From the NCBI GenBank assembly GCA_004525355.1, contig SPCK01000001.1, positions 1 to 21,568 of the forward strand: a DNA stretch of 21,568 nt, in the 5' to 3' direction. The notes under the pieces were generated by a model. It was not told where the DNA came from. It saw only the letters and a program-made list of their open reading frames with translations, and searched no databases. Position numbers and translations under genes: made by a program. The DNA is from Spirochaetales bacterium. Its GTDB lineage: Bacteria; Spirochaetota; Spirochaetia; Treponematales; UBA12059. This document shows positions 7,884-15,136 of the stretch, one piece after another (the stretch's first letter is position 1; the number at the start of each line of letters is the position of its first letter).

Positions 7884-9863
7884 TCAGAGACCCGCCAGGA
7901 TAGCGTCGACCTCGCCGCGCTTGGAGTAATCGGGCTTCCGGGCCACCAGCTCTGTCAACACCTTCCTGGCCGCGGCATTGTCCTTGAGCGACAGGTATAC
8001 CTTGCCCAGTTCGTGCATGGCCTCCCAAGAAGAGGGATCCAGCTTGATCAGCTCAATATAGGTGTCCCTTGCCTTTGTGAGATCCCCAGCCAGCACATAG
8101 GCCTTGGCCAGGTTGAGCAGTATCGTCGGATCCCTGGGGGCGAGAACCAGGGCGCGCTCGTAATGGAAGACGCTCTTGTCGTAGACGCCCTTGGCCTTAT
8201 ACGCGTTGCCAAGGTTGTTGTTTGCCTCGAAGGACTTGGAGTCGATCCGGTATGCCTGGTCCAGGATATCAAGCGCCTTGTCGATGAATCCCGATTCCAG
8301 GTAGATCTTTCCCAAGTTGGTCCTCGGGTCGACGGCCGTCCTGTCCAGGTCGGCCGACTTGGCATAGGAGATGATGGCGGCATCCACATCTCCGGTCTTT
8401 TCGGCGCACAAGCCCACCTGGTATTGGAATATCGAGGTCGAAGGCGAAAGCTCGACTGCCTTTCTTGCGAACGGCAAGGCTTCCGCGTATTTGCCCAGGT
8501 CGTACTTGACCTTGGCCAGGTTGTAATTCGTCGTCGCGTCTGCCGCTATGGCCAGCGCCCTCTCGAACGAGCGCTCGGCATCCGCCGGCTTGCCTTGGGC
8601 CACAAAGGTCTCGCCAAGGTTGCGGAGCGCGCTAACGTTCCTGTCGTCGAAGGACAACGCCGTATTGAACGACTTGACGGCGCCGGCAAGATCGTTCCTG
8701 GCCTTCAGCACGATACCCGTCTGCAAGTGGGCGTTGACGTAATCCGGCTTGAGATCGGTGGCTCTGCGGAAGGCGGCAAGGGCCGCTGTCGTATTATTGA
8801 GGGCGCGTTGCGTCATGCCCAGATAATAGAATGCCGGTTCGTACTTGGGGTTGAGCTTGGTTGTCACCGATTCGAAAGCGCGCTTGGCCTCCTCGAATTT
8901 CTTCACGGCGAAATACGCTTTTCCCAGCTCCACGGCGTACAGGTAGTCGTTCGGATCAAGCTTGACCGCCTGCTCGAGCTCGGTGACGGCGAGGTCCGGC
9001 ATTCTGGAATCGTTGTAGATCTTGCTGAGCGTGTAATGGGGCCTTGCCGTGGCCGGGTCGGTCGGAGCGGCACGTATGGCCTCCTGGGCCGCACGCTGAG
9101 CCTGTTTTATGGACTCGATGCCACCTGAACTGACCGGATCCAGTTTGTACCCGTCGTAGTACCCTTCGGCTACATCGGACCAGGTCTGCGAAGCGAACTT
9201 GGGCTCGCCCTCAGGCAGCATGCCGGTGGCCTGGTCAAAGTTGGACTTGGCTTTCGGATAATCCCCGGAACTCGAAGCTGAGCGACCGGCCTTCACGAGG
9301 GCATTCACGGCTTCCATTTTGGCCCTTAGCTCGGCGCTGGTCTTTGCCAGCGCCGCATCCTGGGCGCGTTTCCTGGCGGCTTCCGCTTCTGCTTCCGCCT
9401 TGGCGCGGGCATCCTCCTCCGCTTTCCTTGCCGCGGCCGATGCGTCGGCGTCGAACCCTGACCCTGCCGCGGGTTTGGTACCTGCACCGCTGGAGGCGAC
9501 GGTACTCGCGGTCCGCTCAAGGCTCTTGCCCAGCTGGTCCAGGCTTTGAGCCAGAGCTTGAGAATCCGCGCTGGCCTGACCGGAGGCCTGGCCCTGCGAC
9601 GCGGCCGCTCCCGATTTCCGGCCCAGGGCTTCATCCCTGAGCGCCCGGGCATCCTCGTCGTTCACGTCCCTGATTATCAGGCGATCAAGCAGGTCGAGGG
9701 CGCGGTCATAGTCTCCCCTGTCTATATATTCCCGGGCGAGCGCGAGCATATTGGAACGTTCGCGCCCGCTGGCCCCTCCAGTCAATAAAAGCGTACCGCC
9801 AATACTGACTATGAGGGCCACGGCGACAAGAGCTGCTATCAGCACTTTTTTCTTGTTGTTCAT
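7884..9863 (-). CDS. Membrane-anchored TPR protein with an alanine-rich helical stalk
   Basis: A 659-residue protein. Residues 6-28 form one hydrophobic segment after a basic MNNKKK start, so it is anchored in the inner membrane or held by an uncleaved signal, with the rest probably outside the cytoplasm. A short TPR-like pair (38-80) is followed by a low-complexity Gln/Ser/Ala stretch and a charged Ala/Glu/Lys/Arg helix (about 142-190) that may form a coiled coil. Residues from about 265 to the end are some ten tandem TPRs, with repeated patterns such as ALRNLGETFVAQGKPADAE and ANNNLGNAYKAKGVYDKSV. TPR arrays bind partner proteins; the partner is unknown. It is the second gene of a minus-strand pair, 30 bp after the shorter TPR gene. 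AGGATGG precedes the start. No enzymatic motif was seen. Confidence 0.8.
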   Translation of the reverse strand: MNNKKKVLIAALVAVALIVSIGGTLLLTGGASGRERSNMLALAREYIDRGDYDRALDLLDRLIIRDVNDEDARALRDEALGRKSGAAASQGQASGQASADSQALAQSLDQLGKSLERTASTVASSGAGTKPAAGSGFDADASAAARKAEEDARAKAEAEAEAARKRAQDAALAKTSAELRAKMEAVNALVKAGRSASSSGDYPKAKSNFDQATGMLPEGEPKFASQTWSDVAEGYYDGYKLDPVSSGGIESIKQAQRAAQEAIRAAPTDPATARPHYTLSKIYNDSRMPDLAVTELEQAVKLDPNDYLYAVELGKAYFAVKKFEEAKRAFESVTTKLNPKYEPAFYYLGMTQRALNNTTAALAAFRRATDLKPDYVNAHLQTGIVLKARNDLAGAVKSFNTALSFDDRNVSALRNLGETFVAQGKPADAERSFERALAIAADATTNYNLAKVKYDLGKYAEALPFARKAVELSPSTSIFQYQVGLCAEKTGDVDAAIISYAKSADLDRTAVDPRTNLGKIYLESGFIDKALDILDQAYRIDSKSFEANNNLGNAYKAKGVYDKSVFHYERALVLAPRDPTILLNLAKAYVLAGDLTKARDTYIELIKLDPSSWEAMHELGKVYLSLKDNAAARKVLTELVARKPDYSKRGEVDAILAGL

Positions 9864-9893
9864 CGATCCATCCTATTGAGATTCAGTCGTGGC

Positions 9894-10616
9894 TCAGTCG
9901 TCAAGGGAAAGCACCTCGTCATAGCCCTGCAGGTCCCCGGATCCTGCCGATAGGCTCGTCGTGGATCCGGCCGTCTCCAGCAGCGATTGCGCGACCGCGT
10001 CGAGCAGGGCCTGCCTGGCCGCTTCTTCTGCCAGCTTGCGCGCCTCCTCTATCGCCTTGAGCTGATCAGCCGCCGCTGCCTTCTGACCCAGGAGTTCCAC
10101 CAATTTTCGTATCGTCGGAGCCTGGGAGGATCCCGGATCGAGAGTCAGATATACCGTATAGTCGGCAACTGCTCCCGTATAGTCCGCAACCTTCATGCGG
10201 GCGTTGGCCCTGTTGAGGTAGGCGGGCGAGTAGTCCATGCGAACCGCCAAAGTCTGGTCGTAACTCTCGAGCGCAAAACTGTTGCGCCCCTGGGCAAAGA
10301 ACGAGTTGGCGATATTGAACAGGAACAGGTGCCGATATTGTATGGATCCGGTAAGTCCGCGCCTGAAGGCGGCTATGGCGTCGTCCCAGCGGCCAAGTTG
10401 TTGATAGGCTATACCCAGATACAGATGAGTCAGTTCGTCCGCCGAGGGCTCGCGTACGGCCAATTCCAGCAGGGCCACGGCTTCCTGGGGTTTGTTTTCC
10501 ATGAACAGTTTGATGCCCCTATCGGAAAAATCGGATGCTGACAGCGCCAGCGGCGCCATCAGGGCGACCAGCGACGCCACGAATGCCGAGAGTAGCAGTC
10601 TGGTCGATCGTTCCAT
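9894..10616 (-). CDS. Exported TPR protein
   Basis: A 240-residue protein. The start at 10616 is chosen because GGAGGA lies 4 bases before it and it opens a signal peptide (MERSTRLLLSAFVASLVALM, then APLALSA). An in-frame upstream start would add 24 polar residues and hide the signal. The mature part has about four TPRs (SDRGIKLFMENKPQEAVALL; LYLGIAYQQLGRWDDAIAAF; NIANSFFAQGRNSFALESY; NRANARMKVADYTGAVADY) and then a charged helix rich in Ala, Glu and Lys (about 175-215). It is probably periplasmic and used for protein contacts; no specific function is recognised. It is the first gene of the operon with the larger TPR protein 30 bp downstream, which suggests the two work together. Confidence 0.75.
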   Translation of the reverse strand: MERSTRLLLSAFVASLVALMAPLALSASDFSDRGIKLFMENKPQEAVALLELAVREPSADELTHLYLGIAYQQLGRWDDAIAAFRRGLTGSIQYRHLFLFNIANSFFAQGRNSFALESYDQTLAVRMDYSPAYLNRANARMKVADYTGAVADYTVYLTLDPGSSQAPTIRKLVELLGQKAAAADQLKAIEEARKLAEEAARQALLDAVAQSLLETAGSTTSLSAGSGDLQGYDEVLSLDD

Positions 10617-10661
10617 GGATTCCTCCGTCAGATTCCGCCAGCGATGGTTTTTTCTTGCTGC

Positions 10662-10673
10662 ATAGTATACTAT
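10662..10673. promoter_or_regulatory. Perfect 12-bp A/T-rich palindrome between divergent TPR genes
   Basis: ATAGTATACTAT is its own reverse complement and contains a -10-like TATACT on both strands. It lies in the 128-bp gap between the minus-strand TPR pair and the plus-strand operon. No convincing -35 box was found on either side. It may be an operator, or a -10 region shared by divergent promoters. Confidence 0.35.
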
Positions 10674-10744
10674 AGAAGAAGATACCACGGCCTCCCCGGT
10701 GCGTAAACGTCGTTGGGGGGTGAAATCCGACGCAAGGCAGGCAG

Positions 10745-12118
10745 ATGTCCGTTGTAATCATACTTATTATATTCTTCGGCATGACGGTCGGGGTGCTTTC
10801 GTATTTCCTGATACGCATGTTGGTCCTTCCGCAAAAACTTTCTTCGGTAGCCGATCTTATCAAGCAGGGGCGATACCAGGTGGCGATGAAAGCCGTCAAG
10901 GCCGTACTATCCAAGGAACCGCGCAATAGCGGTGCGCATTACTACCTGGGCAAGATATACCTGGCCGAGAACAAGCAGGAATTGGCTCTCATGGAACTCA
11001 AGACCGTCAGCGACATCGGACAATTCGAGGTTGATATTCCGGAGACTGAATTCCGCAAACTCATCGCAGGGCTGTACGAACGTTTCGGTCAGCTGGAAGA
11101 GGCGCTCAAAGAGTTCATCATGCTCTCAAAGAGCGATCCGACCAACGCGGAATACTTCTTTCAGTGCGCTCGACTCTTCGACGAGAGAGGCAAGCAGGAC
11201 GTCGCGCTCAAATATGTCCGAAAGGCCGTCGAGCTCGATCCTCGCCATGGGAAAGCTCATTTCTACCTCGGGTTGATCCTGTACAGAACCAAGCATCCGC
11301 TGGAAGCGCGCGCCGAGTTCGAATTCGCGCTCCAGCACGATCCGTCCAACTACGACAGCTATTATTACCTGGGGAGGCTTCTTAAAGAATCCAATGACTA
11401 TACCGGCGCGCTCCTCTCTTTCGAACGCGCCCAGAAAAGCCCGGCTTTCAAGGTCAAAGCGCTTGTAGAACGCGGCGGCACCTATATGAGCCAGGGATCC
11501 TTCGATAGCGCGATCATCGAGCTCGAGCGCGCCATCAAATTCATCAAGGACGAGAATTCCTCTGAAGCCCTCTTCGGACGATATTTCCTCTCGTTGTGCT
11601 ACGAAAAAATCAAGAACCTCGATAATGCCATCGAGCAATGGGAGAAGATCTACGCCAAGAAACCCCAATTTCGGGATGTAGCAGAGAAACTGTCCCATTA
11701 TCAGGAATACCGCACGGACGACCGCATCAAGGACTACCTGACCAGCAGCCGGGAAGAATTTATCGAGATATGCAAGTCCATCGTGACCACCCCCCTGTCA
11801 CTTTCCGTTCGGGACACGATGGAAACGCCCAATGGCGTGGACTTCATCGCCATCGAAGGCGATTCGGAGAAGTGGCTCGGTACGAAGAAAAAGCCGCAGC
11901 TGCTGAGATTCCTGCGCATTGCCGAGGCTCTCGACGAGTCGGCCATCAGATCCCTGCTTGAAAACATGAAAAAGCTGGCCATCATGCGCGGCACCATCAT
12001 CTCCAGCTCTACCTTTACCCGTTCGGCCATGGAATTCGCGGAAAACCGCTCCGTCGAACTCTATCACAAGGAAATACTCCAGGACCTGCTCAAGAAGGCC
12101 GGCAATCTGTCCTCATGA
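10745..12118 (+). CDS. Membrane-anchored TPR protein with a C-terminal Mrr-like (decayed PD-(D/E)XK) domain
   Basis: A 457-residue protein. Residues 3-28 are a transmembrane segment, and the basic residues after it suggest a cytoplasmic body. Residues 35-310 hold about seven TPRs (AHYYLGKIYLAENKQELALM; AHFYLGLILYRTKHPLEARA; YYYLGRLLKESNDYTGALL). Residues of about 335-452 resemble the Mrr-type restriction-endonuclease fold: GVDFIAIEGD (364-373), then SLLENMKKLAIMRGTIISSS (403-422), TFTRSAMEFAENRSVELY and a final helix. In active Mrr proteins the strand after GVD carries Q/E-x-K; here the matching stretch (about 385-391, QLLRFLR) lacks the lysine, so catalysis is doubtful and nucleic-acid or nucleotide binding is more likely. 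Its stop overlaps the next gene's start (ATGA). AAGGCAGG precedes the ATG. Confidence 0.75.
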   Translation: MSVVIILIIFFGMTVGVLSYFLIRMLVLPQKLSSVADLIKQGRYQVAMKAVKAVLSKEPRNSGAHYYLGKIYLAENKQELALMELKTVSDIGQFEVDIPETEFRKLIAGLYERFGQLEEALKEFIMLSKSDPTNAEYFFQCARLFDERGKQDVALKYVRKAVELDPRHGKAHFYLGLILYRTKHPLEARAEFEFALQHDPSNYDSYYYLGRLLKESNDYTGALLSFERAQKSPAFKVKALVERGGTYMSQGSFDSAIIELERAIKFIKDENSSEALFGRYFLSLCYEKIKNLDNAIEQWEKIYAKKPQFRDVAEKLSHYQEYRTDDRIKDYLTSSREEFIEICKSIVTTPLSLSVRDTMETPNGVDFIAIEGDSEKWLGTKKKPQLLRFLRIAEALDESAIRSLLENMKKLAIMRGTIISSSTFTRSAMEFAENRSVELYHKEILQDLLKKAGNLSS

Positions 12119-12780
12119 AGATCCTGTGCGTATCGGATGAAGTTGATTCCGTCGTCTACTCGCCTCGGTTGCGCGAGCGATTCAGAGACGTCGGTTTGGT
12201 ACTTGCCGCCGGCGATCTGCCCATGGAATACCTGTCCTACATTGTGACTGTACTGAACAGACCCCTGTTCTTCGTGTTCGGGAACCACAATCTCGCCGAT
12301 CTGCCGTTGTACAGTCGCAAAGCTCACATGATGCACCCGATGGAAAGGCCCGCTGACAAGGCCTGGGGCGGCACCTATGTCGGCTTCTCGGTTCGCAGTG
12401 AGGCAGGATGCATAGTCATGGGACTCGGAGGTTCACCTCGATACAATACCGGCCTCAACCAATATACACAACTTGAAATGTGGATCAAGGCGATCCTGCT
12501 TGTGCCCGCCCTCATCCTGAATCGGATAGTGCACGGACGATATGTCGACATCATCCTGACCCATGCTCCACCGCGGGGTATACACGACCGAAACGACCCG
12601 TGCCATGAAGGCTTTTCCGCCTTCTTGTGGCTCATGAGGGCCTTCAAGCCCCGGTACCTGGTACATGGCCACATACATCTCTACGACGCCACGGAAGAGC
12701 GATCCACAGCGTATCATTCGACTATGGTCGTGAATGCATACGGCCATATTGTCATCTCGCAGGAACCTGCCGATGTCTGA
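12115..12780 (+). CDS. Calcineurin-like metallophosphoesterase
   Basis: A 221-residue cytoplasmic protein of the calcineurin-like fold, which binds two metal ions and cuts phosphoester bonds. Metal-binding motifs appear in order: D8 in VSDEVD, GD (33-34), GNHN (56-59), H150 in ILTHAPP and GHIH (185-188). The first motif, usually D-x-H, is D-x-V here; I believe some subfamilies also lack this histidine, but the first metal site may differ. The substrate could be a nucleic acid, a nucleotide, a phosphoprotein or a lipid; nothing in the sequence decides this. The start overlaps the preceding stop by 4 bases (ATGA) and the end overlaps the next gene by 8 bases, so translation is probably coupled in a three-gene operon. 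Confidence 0.87.
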   Translation: MKILCVSDEVDSVVYSPRLRERFRDVGLVLAAGDLPMEYLSYIVTVLNRPLFFVFGNHNLADLPLYSRKAHMMHPMERPADKAWGGTYVGFSVRSEAGCIVMGLGGSPRYNTGLNQYTQLEMWIKAILLVPALILNRIVHGRYVDIILTHAPPRGIHDRNDPCHEGFSAFLWLMRAFKPRYLVHGHIHLYDATEERSTAYHSTMVVNAYGHIVISQEPADV

Positions 12781-13675
12781 TCTCTACTCCGACATGGCAG
12801 ATACAGATTTTTCGCGCGCCCGCCTTCGCGAAATATTCTCGCGGATAGGCGGATTCCTGATGCCAGGCCAGCGACGCCTGCTCGGTTTCGACGAGGTCAA
12901 GGCAGTCATCAAGCCGGGAGCGGAGGCCTATCGCGGCATAATCCCGGTGTCTCTCAAGCTCATCGTAGGTTCTGAAGGCCGATACAGTGATTTTGCCCGG
13001 GGATTCCTGCCGAAGCACGAATTCCTGCGGCTACGCTGGGTTCGGGTTGATCTTGCACGCTATCGGGATATTTCACTGCCCCCCATCCGGTTGTACGAGC
13101 TCGGCGGAGCCTATTTTGTCCGCGATGGCAATCATCGCGTATCGGTGGCATCGCTCCAGGGCATCGAGGAAATAGACGCGGAAGTCATTTCTCTCGGTTC
13201 GGAGGTCCGAATCCACCCGAAAATGACTATCGACGATCTAACGCAAGCCGTCATCGGGTACGAAAAGGAACAATTCTACCTCAACACCGACTTTGGATGG
13301 ATCACCGGAGATCCGGGCATCGATTTCAGCGCTCCTGGTCGCTACGACGAGATCATGGAACATATCCTGGTCCACAAATACTACATCAACCAGGAATCCC
13401 GAATAGAGATCAGCCTGCACGATGCCATCTCATCCTGGTACGACAGCGTCTACAAGCCCATTGCAGACACCATCAGGGCAGAACATTTGGCCAGCCGCTT
13501 TCCCGGAAGGACGCCGGGCGACCTGTATGCCTACATTGTCAAGCACTGGGATCAGCTCAAGCGAAAATACGGAATCCACCTTCCGGCGGACGTCGCGGTT
13601 CGGGATTTCTCCCTGCGCTACGGCAAGAATTTATGGCAACAAATTCACGATTTTTTTTCGCCCCGGGGAGATTGA
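12773..13675 (+). CDS. ParB/sulfiredoxin-like domain protein
   Basis: A 300-residue cytoplasmic protein. The start at 12773 follows AGGAA by 6 bases and overlaps the preceding gene by 8 bases; an in-frame ATG 13 codons upstream would overlap more and has no ribosome site. The middle has IRLYELGGAYFVRDGNHRVS (about 105-124) followed by VASLQGIEEIDAEV. A strand-turn-GNHR-helix arrangement is the mark of the ParB/sulfiredoxin fold, whose members bind or hydrolyse nucleotides (CTP in ParB, ATP in sulfiredoxin) or cut DNA. The C-terminal half (about 150-300) is aromatic and charged, with no recognised domain and no clear helix-turn-helix. It closes the three-gene operon and is followed by a terminator. 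The function is unknown; a nucleotide-dependent regulator or nuclease is possible. Confidence 0.65.
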   Translation: MSDLYSDMADTDFSRARLREIFSRIGGFLMPGQRRLLGFDEVKAVIKPGAEAYRGIIPVSLKLIVGSEGRYSDFARGFLPKHEFLRLRWVRVDLARYRDISLPPIRLYELGGAYFVRDGNHRVSVASLQGIEEIDAEVISLGSEVRIHPKMTIDDLTQAVIGYEKEQFYLNTDFGWITGDPGIDFSAPGRYDEIMEHILVHKYYINQESRIEISLHDAISSWYDSVYKPIADTIRAEHLASRFPGRTPGDLYAYIVKHWDQLKRKYGIHLPADVAVRDFSLRYGKNLWQQIHDFFSPRGD

Positions 13676-13756
13676 TCCGGTAACGTTCATCCATGTTCAT
13701 TGTTATTATCATTGGCCGAACGAGAGACGGCCGGTGTTCCTCCTTTCTGTGGTGCT

Positions 13757-13792
13757 CCCCGGAGTCGATCAGTCGCCTCCGGGGTCTTTTTC
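13757..13792 (+). terminator. Intrinsic terminator of the TPR/phosphoesterase/ParB-like operon
   Basis: CCCCGGAG (13757-13764) pairs perfectly with CTCCGGGG (13777-13784) around a 12-base loop, followed by TCTTTTTC. It lies 81 bases after the last stop codon of the operon. Confidence 0.85.
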
Positions 13793-13805
13793 AAACATGG
13801 CAGCA

Positions 13806-13842
13806 TGTTGAAATAGTCGGTTGGTCATCCAATATCCATCGC
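13806..13842. repeat. Fragment similar to the left end of the 5847-5985 element
   Basis: This stretch matches 5857-5893 at 29 of 37 positions without gaps, including TGTTGAAA, CGGTTG and TCCAA. The matching right end is not present. Like the full element it lies just downstream of an intrinsic terminator. It may be a decayed copy. Confidence 0.4.
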
Positions 13843-13870
13843 AATCGCCCGAGAATCGCGGCACGAGGGT

Positions 13871-13890
13871 ATCGGCGATCCGATGCCGAT
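13871..13890 (+). promoter_or_regulatory. Inverted repeat touching the -35 box, possible operator
   Basis: ATCGGC (13871-13876) and GCCGAT (13885-13890) are perfect inverted repeats 8 bases apart. The right arm ends on the first base of the TTGACA box at 13890. A repressor or activator could bind here. Confidence 0.3.
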
Positions 13891-13919
13891 TGACACTGCG
13901 CCTGTTTTCGGGCTATTTT
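13890..13919 (+). promoter_or_regulatory. Predicted promoter of the zinc-ribbon gene
   Basis: TTGACA (13890-13895), an 18-base spacer and TATTTT (13914-13919). Transcription would start near 13926, giving a leader of about 157 bases before the ATG at 14083. Confidence 0.6.
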
Positions 13920-13966
13920 CTCTGGGACTGGTCACAAAGATCTTCCGGTAAACTGCCAGCGCATTG

Positions 13967-14068
13967 CCGCGGCTCGCGACGGAACATGGCCGCGGATATT
14001 CCAATACACGATCGCTCCGTTCATGCGGAGCATCAGGTCCGGGTGGCATATATTCCTGCCAGGCCCGG
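13967..14068 (+). promoter_or_regulatory. Three consecutive hairpins in the zinc-ribbon gene leader
   Basis: Hairpin 1: CCGCGGC (13967-13973) with GCCGCGG (13989-13995). Hairpin 2: GCTCCG (14014-14019) with CGGAGC (14026-14031), with a 6-base loop. Hairpin 3: CCGGGTGGCA (14039-14048) with TGCCA (14057-14061), a GG bulge, then CCCGG (14064-14068). Hairpin 3 ends two bases before the AAGGAG ribosome site. This could be a translational control element or a small RNA; no known riboswitch was recognised. Confidence 0.45.
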
Positions 14069-14082
14069 CCAAGGAGCTCACT

Positions 14083-14253
14083 ATGGGACAGATAAGCAAG
14101 AACTCTCGTACTTCCAGCACCACGCACCGTTTCTATTGCCCTTGCGGCGGCGAAGTGAAGATGAAGACCCTTTTCGAGGAAGGCAAGGTCAAGAACGTAG
14201 CCGAGTGTGAAACGTGCAAGCGTATCGAGCGCAGGCCCAGCGACTTCAACTGA
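14083..14253 (+). CDS. Small zinc-ribbon protein of unknown function
   Basis: A 56-residue protein starting at the ATG at 14083, with AAGGAG 6 bases upstream. An in-frame ATG at 14023 lies within leader hairpin 2 and is rejected. Four cysteines (C18-x-C20 and C41-x2-C44) form a probable zinc ribbon with a 20-residue strand segment between the pairs (VKMKTLFEEGKVKNV). The N-terminus is basic and Ser/Thr-rich, and the tail is KRIERRPSDFN. Its size and charge would suit a ribosome- or RNA-associated protein, but that is inference. It is transcribed alone: its own promoter lies upstream and a terminator begins 22 bases after its stop. It is more cysteine- and lysine-rich than its neighbours. Confidence 0.8.
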   Translation: MGQISKNSRTSSTTHRFYCPCGGEVKMKTLFEEGKVKNVAECETCKRIERRPSDFN

Positions 14254-14275
14254 TAGGACTGGAAACAGGCCTTGA

Positions 14276-14298
14276 AGGACCGCCATTCGGCGGTCTTT
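14276..14298 (+). terminator. Intrinsic terminator after the zinc-ribbon gene
   Basis: GACCGCC (14278-14284) and GGCGGTC (14289-14295) with an ATTC loop; the stem extends by AG/TT at its base and is followed by TTTCGTC. The U-tract is short but well placed between this gene and the convergent plsC. Confidence 0.8.
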
Positions 14299-14354
14299 CG
14301 TCATTTATGGTCTTTTCACATCTGGATACATCGCTGGACACGGATGTGGGAGAG

Positions 14355-15101
14355 TCAAAAGCCATGCCACAGGTCGAGTTGTGCCTGTATGAGATTCCTG
14401 GCGTGTTCAAGGAGCTCTCCGGTCGCTTTCCTGTCATTGGCGGCGTTGACAACTGCAAGCGCCTTGACCCTGTACCGCTTGCCGCGGCCCGACATCAGGA
14501 CCCGCCTGAGACTGGATATTTCTGCGCCTCCATCCATGGCGACCACGACCACCGGTACGGGAGCCACTTCCAGCAGGCGCCGTAGGCCTGCCGTATGAAA
14601 GCGCTTGAGCCGACCGTCGCTGGAACGAGTCCCTTCCGGGAAAAGCGCTGGGCAAGAACCATTTCGCCTGCAGACGCGCGCAAATCGCCCCAGGACGTGC
14701 ATAGTCCTGATAGTACCGCCCTTCCGTTCCACCAAGGCATGTCCCTGGATACGCAGCACGCTTGAAATCAGCGGTATGCCCATGCCCAGTTCGCTCTTGG
14801 CTACGAACAGCAGGGTACGCCGTCCCCTGAAGTAATCCATAAGAACAGGAATATCCAGCAAGCTCTGGTGGTTGGCGATGACGATAAAACGCTCGGGCAA
14901 TCGCTCGAAGCTCTTGTCATACTCAAGTCTAATATGCATATATACCTTGACGGCTGCCACCAAATGTTCCAATGAACGCTCGACGACCCAGCCTATCAGC
15001 CGCGAACGTGCGTCGCCGCGCAAGTAGCGGGAAATTGTCGCGGGAATTTCATAAACAATGCTGATCAAAAGAGCAATCAAGAAGAGCAACACGGTTCCCA
15101 T
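14355..15101 (-). CDS. plsC: 1-acyl-sn-glycerol-3-phosphate acyltransferase (PlsC family)
   Basis: A 248-residue inner-membrane enzyme that adds the second acyl chain to lysophosphatidic acid, making phosphatidic acid for phospholipid synthesis. Residues 1-20 are a hydrophobic anchor (MGTVLLFLIALLISIVYEIP). The acyltransferase motifs are in order: NHQSLLD (the catalytic NHx4D motif, about 77-83), a glycerophosphate-binding stretch, FPEGTRS (about 153-159) and a following hydrophobic PVPVVVVAMDG segment. Length is normal for the family. It is read alone on the minus strand; the promoter at 15108-15136 sits only a few bases upstream, so the mRNA leader would be very short, and no good ribosome site precedes the ATG. 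Other acyltransferases of the family cannot be excluded. Confidence 0.9.
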   Translation of the reverse strand: MGTVLLFLIALLISIVYEIPATISRYLRGDARSRLIGWVVERSLEHLVAAVKVYMHIRLEYDKSFERLPERFIVIANHQSLLDIPVLMDYFRGRRTLLFVAKSELGMGIPLISSVLRIQGHALVERKGGTIRTMHVLGRFARVCRRNGSCPALFPEGTRSSDGRLKRFHTAGLRRLLEVAPVPVVVVAMDGGAEISSLRRVLMSGRGKRYRVKALAVVNAANDRKATGELLEHARNLIQAQLDLWHGF

Positions 15102-15107
15102 GCGCCG

Positions 15108-15136
15108 ACTATAGCCTCGCGGGGTATCCTTGACAA
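15108..15136 (-). promoter_or_regulatory. Predicted promoter of plsC
   Basis: On the minus strand TTGTCA (15131-15136), a 17-base spacer and TATAGT (15108-15113). The transcript would start close to the plsC ATG. The -35 box overlaps that of the divergent rpsT promoter. Confidence 0.6.

Larger units (their letters stand above)
13676..14082 (+). other. 407-bp intergenic region with terminator, repeat fragment, promoter and structured leader
   Basis: No credible coding frame and no tRNA were found here. In order it holds: a weak GGCCG/CGGCC hairpin (13714-13732), an intrinsic terminator (13757-13792), a bulged hairpin (13789-13813), a fragment resembling the left end of the 5847-5985 element (13806-13842), a dyad overlapping a promoter (13871-13919), and three hairpins in the leader of the zinc-ribbon gene (13967-14068). 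Each is listed separately or discussed in the findings. Confidence 0.6.

Noticed and set aside
8013..9128. A 371-codon open frame on the plus strand inside the large TPR gene
   Set aside because: It is the antisense shadow of well-defined TPRs and its predicted protein shows no recognisable family.
13676..14082. Possible tRNA or known structured RNA in the largest gene-free stretch
   Set aside because: No T-loop GTTCRA box with a matching acceptor stem and no recognisable conserved RNA core; the stems found are local hairpins.
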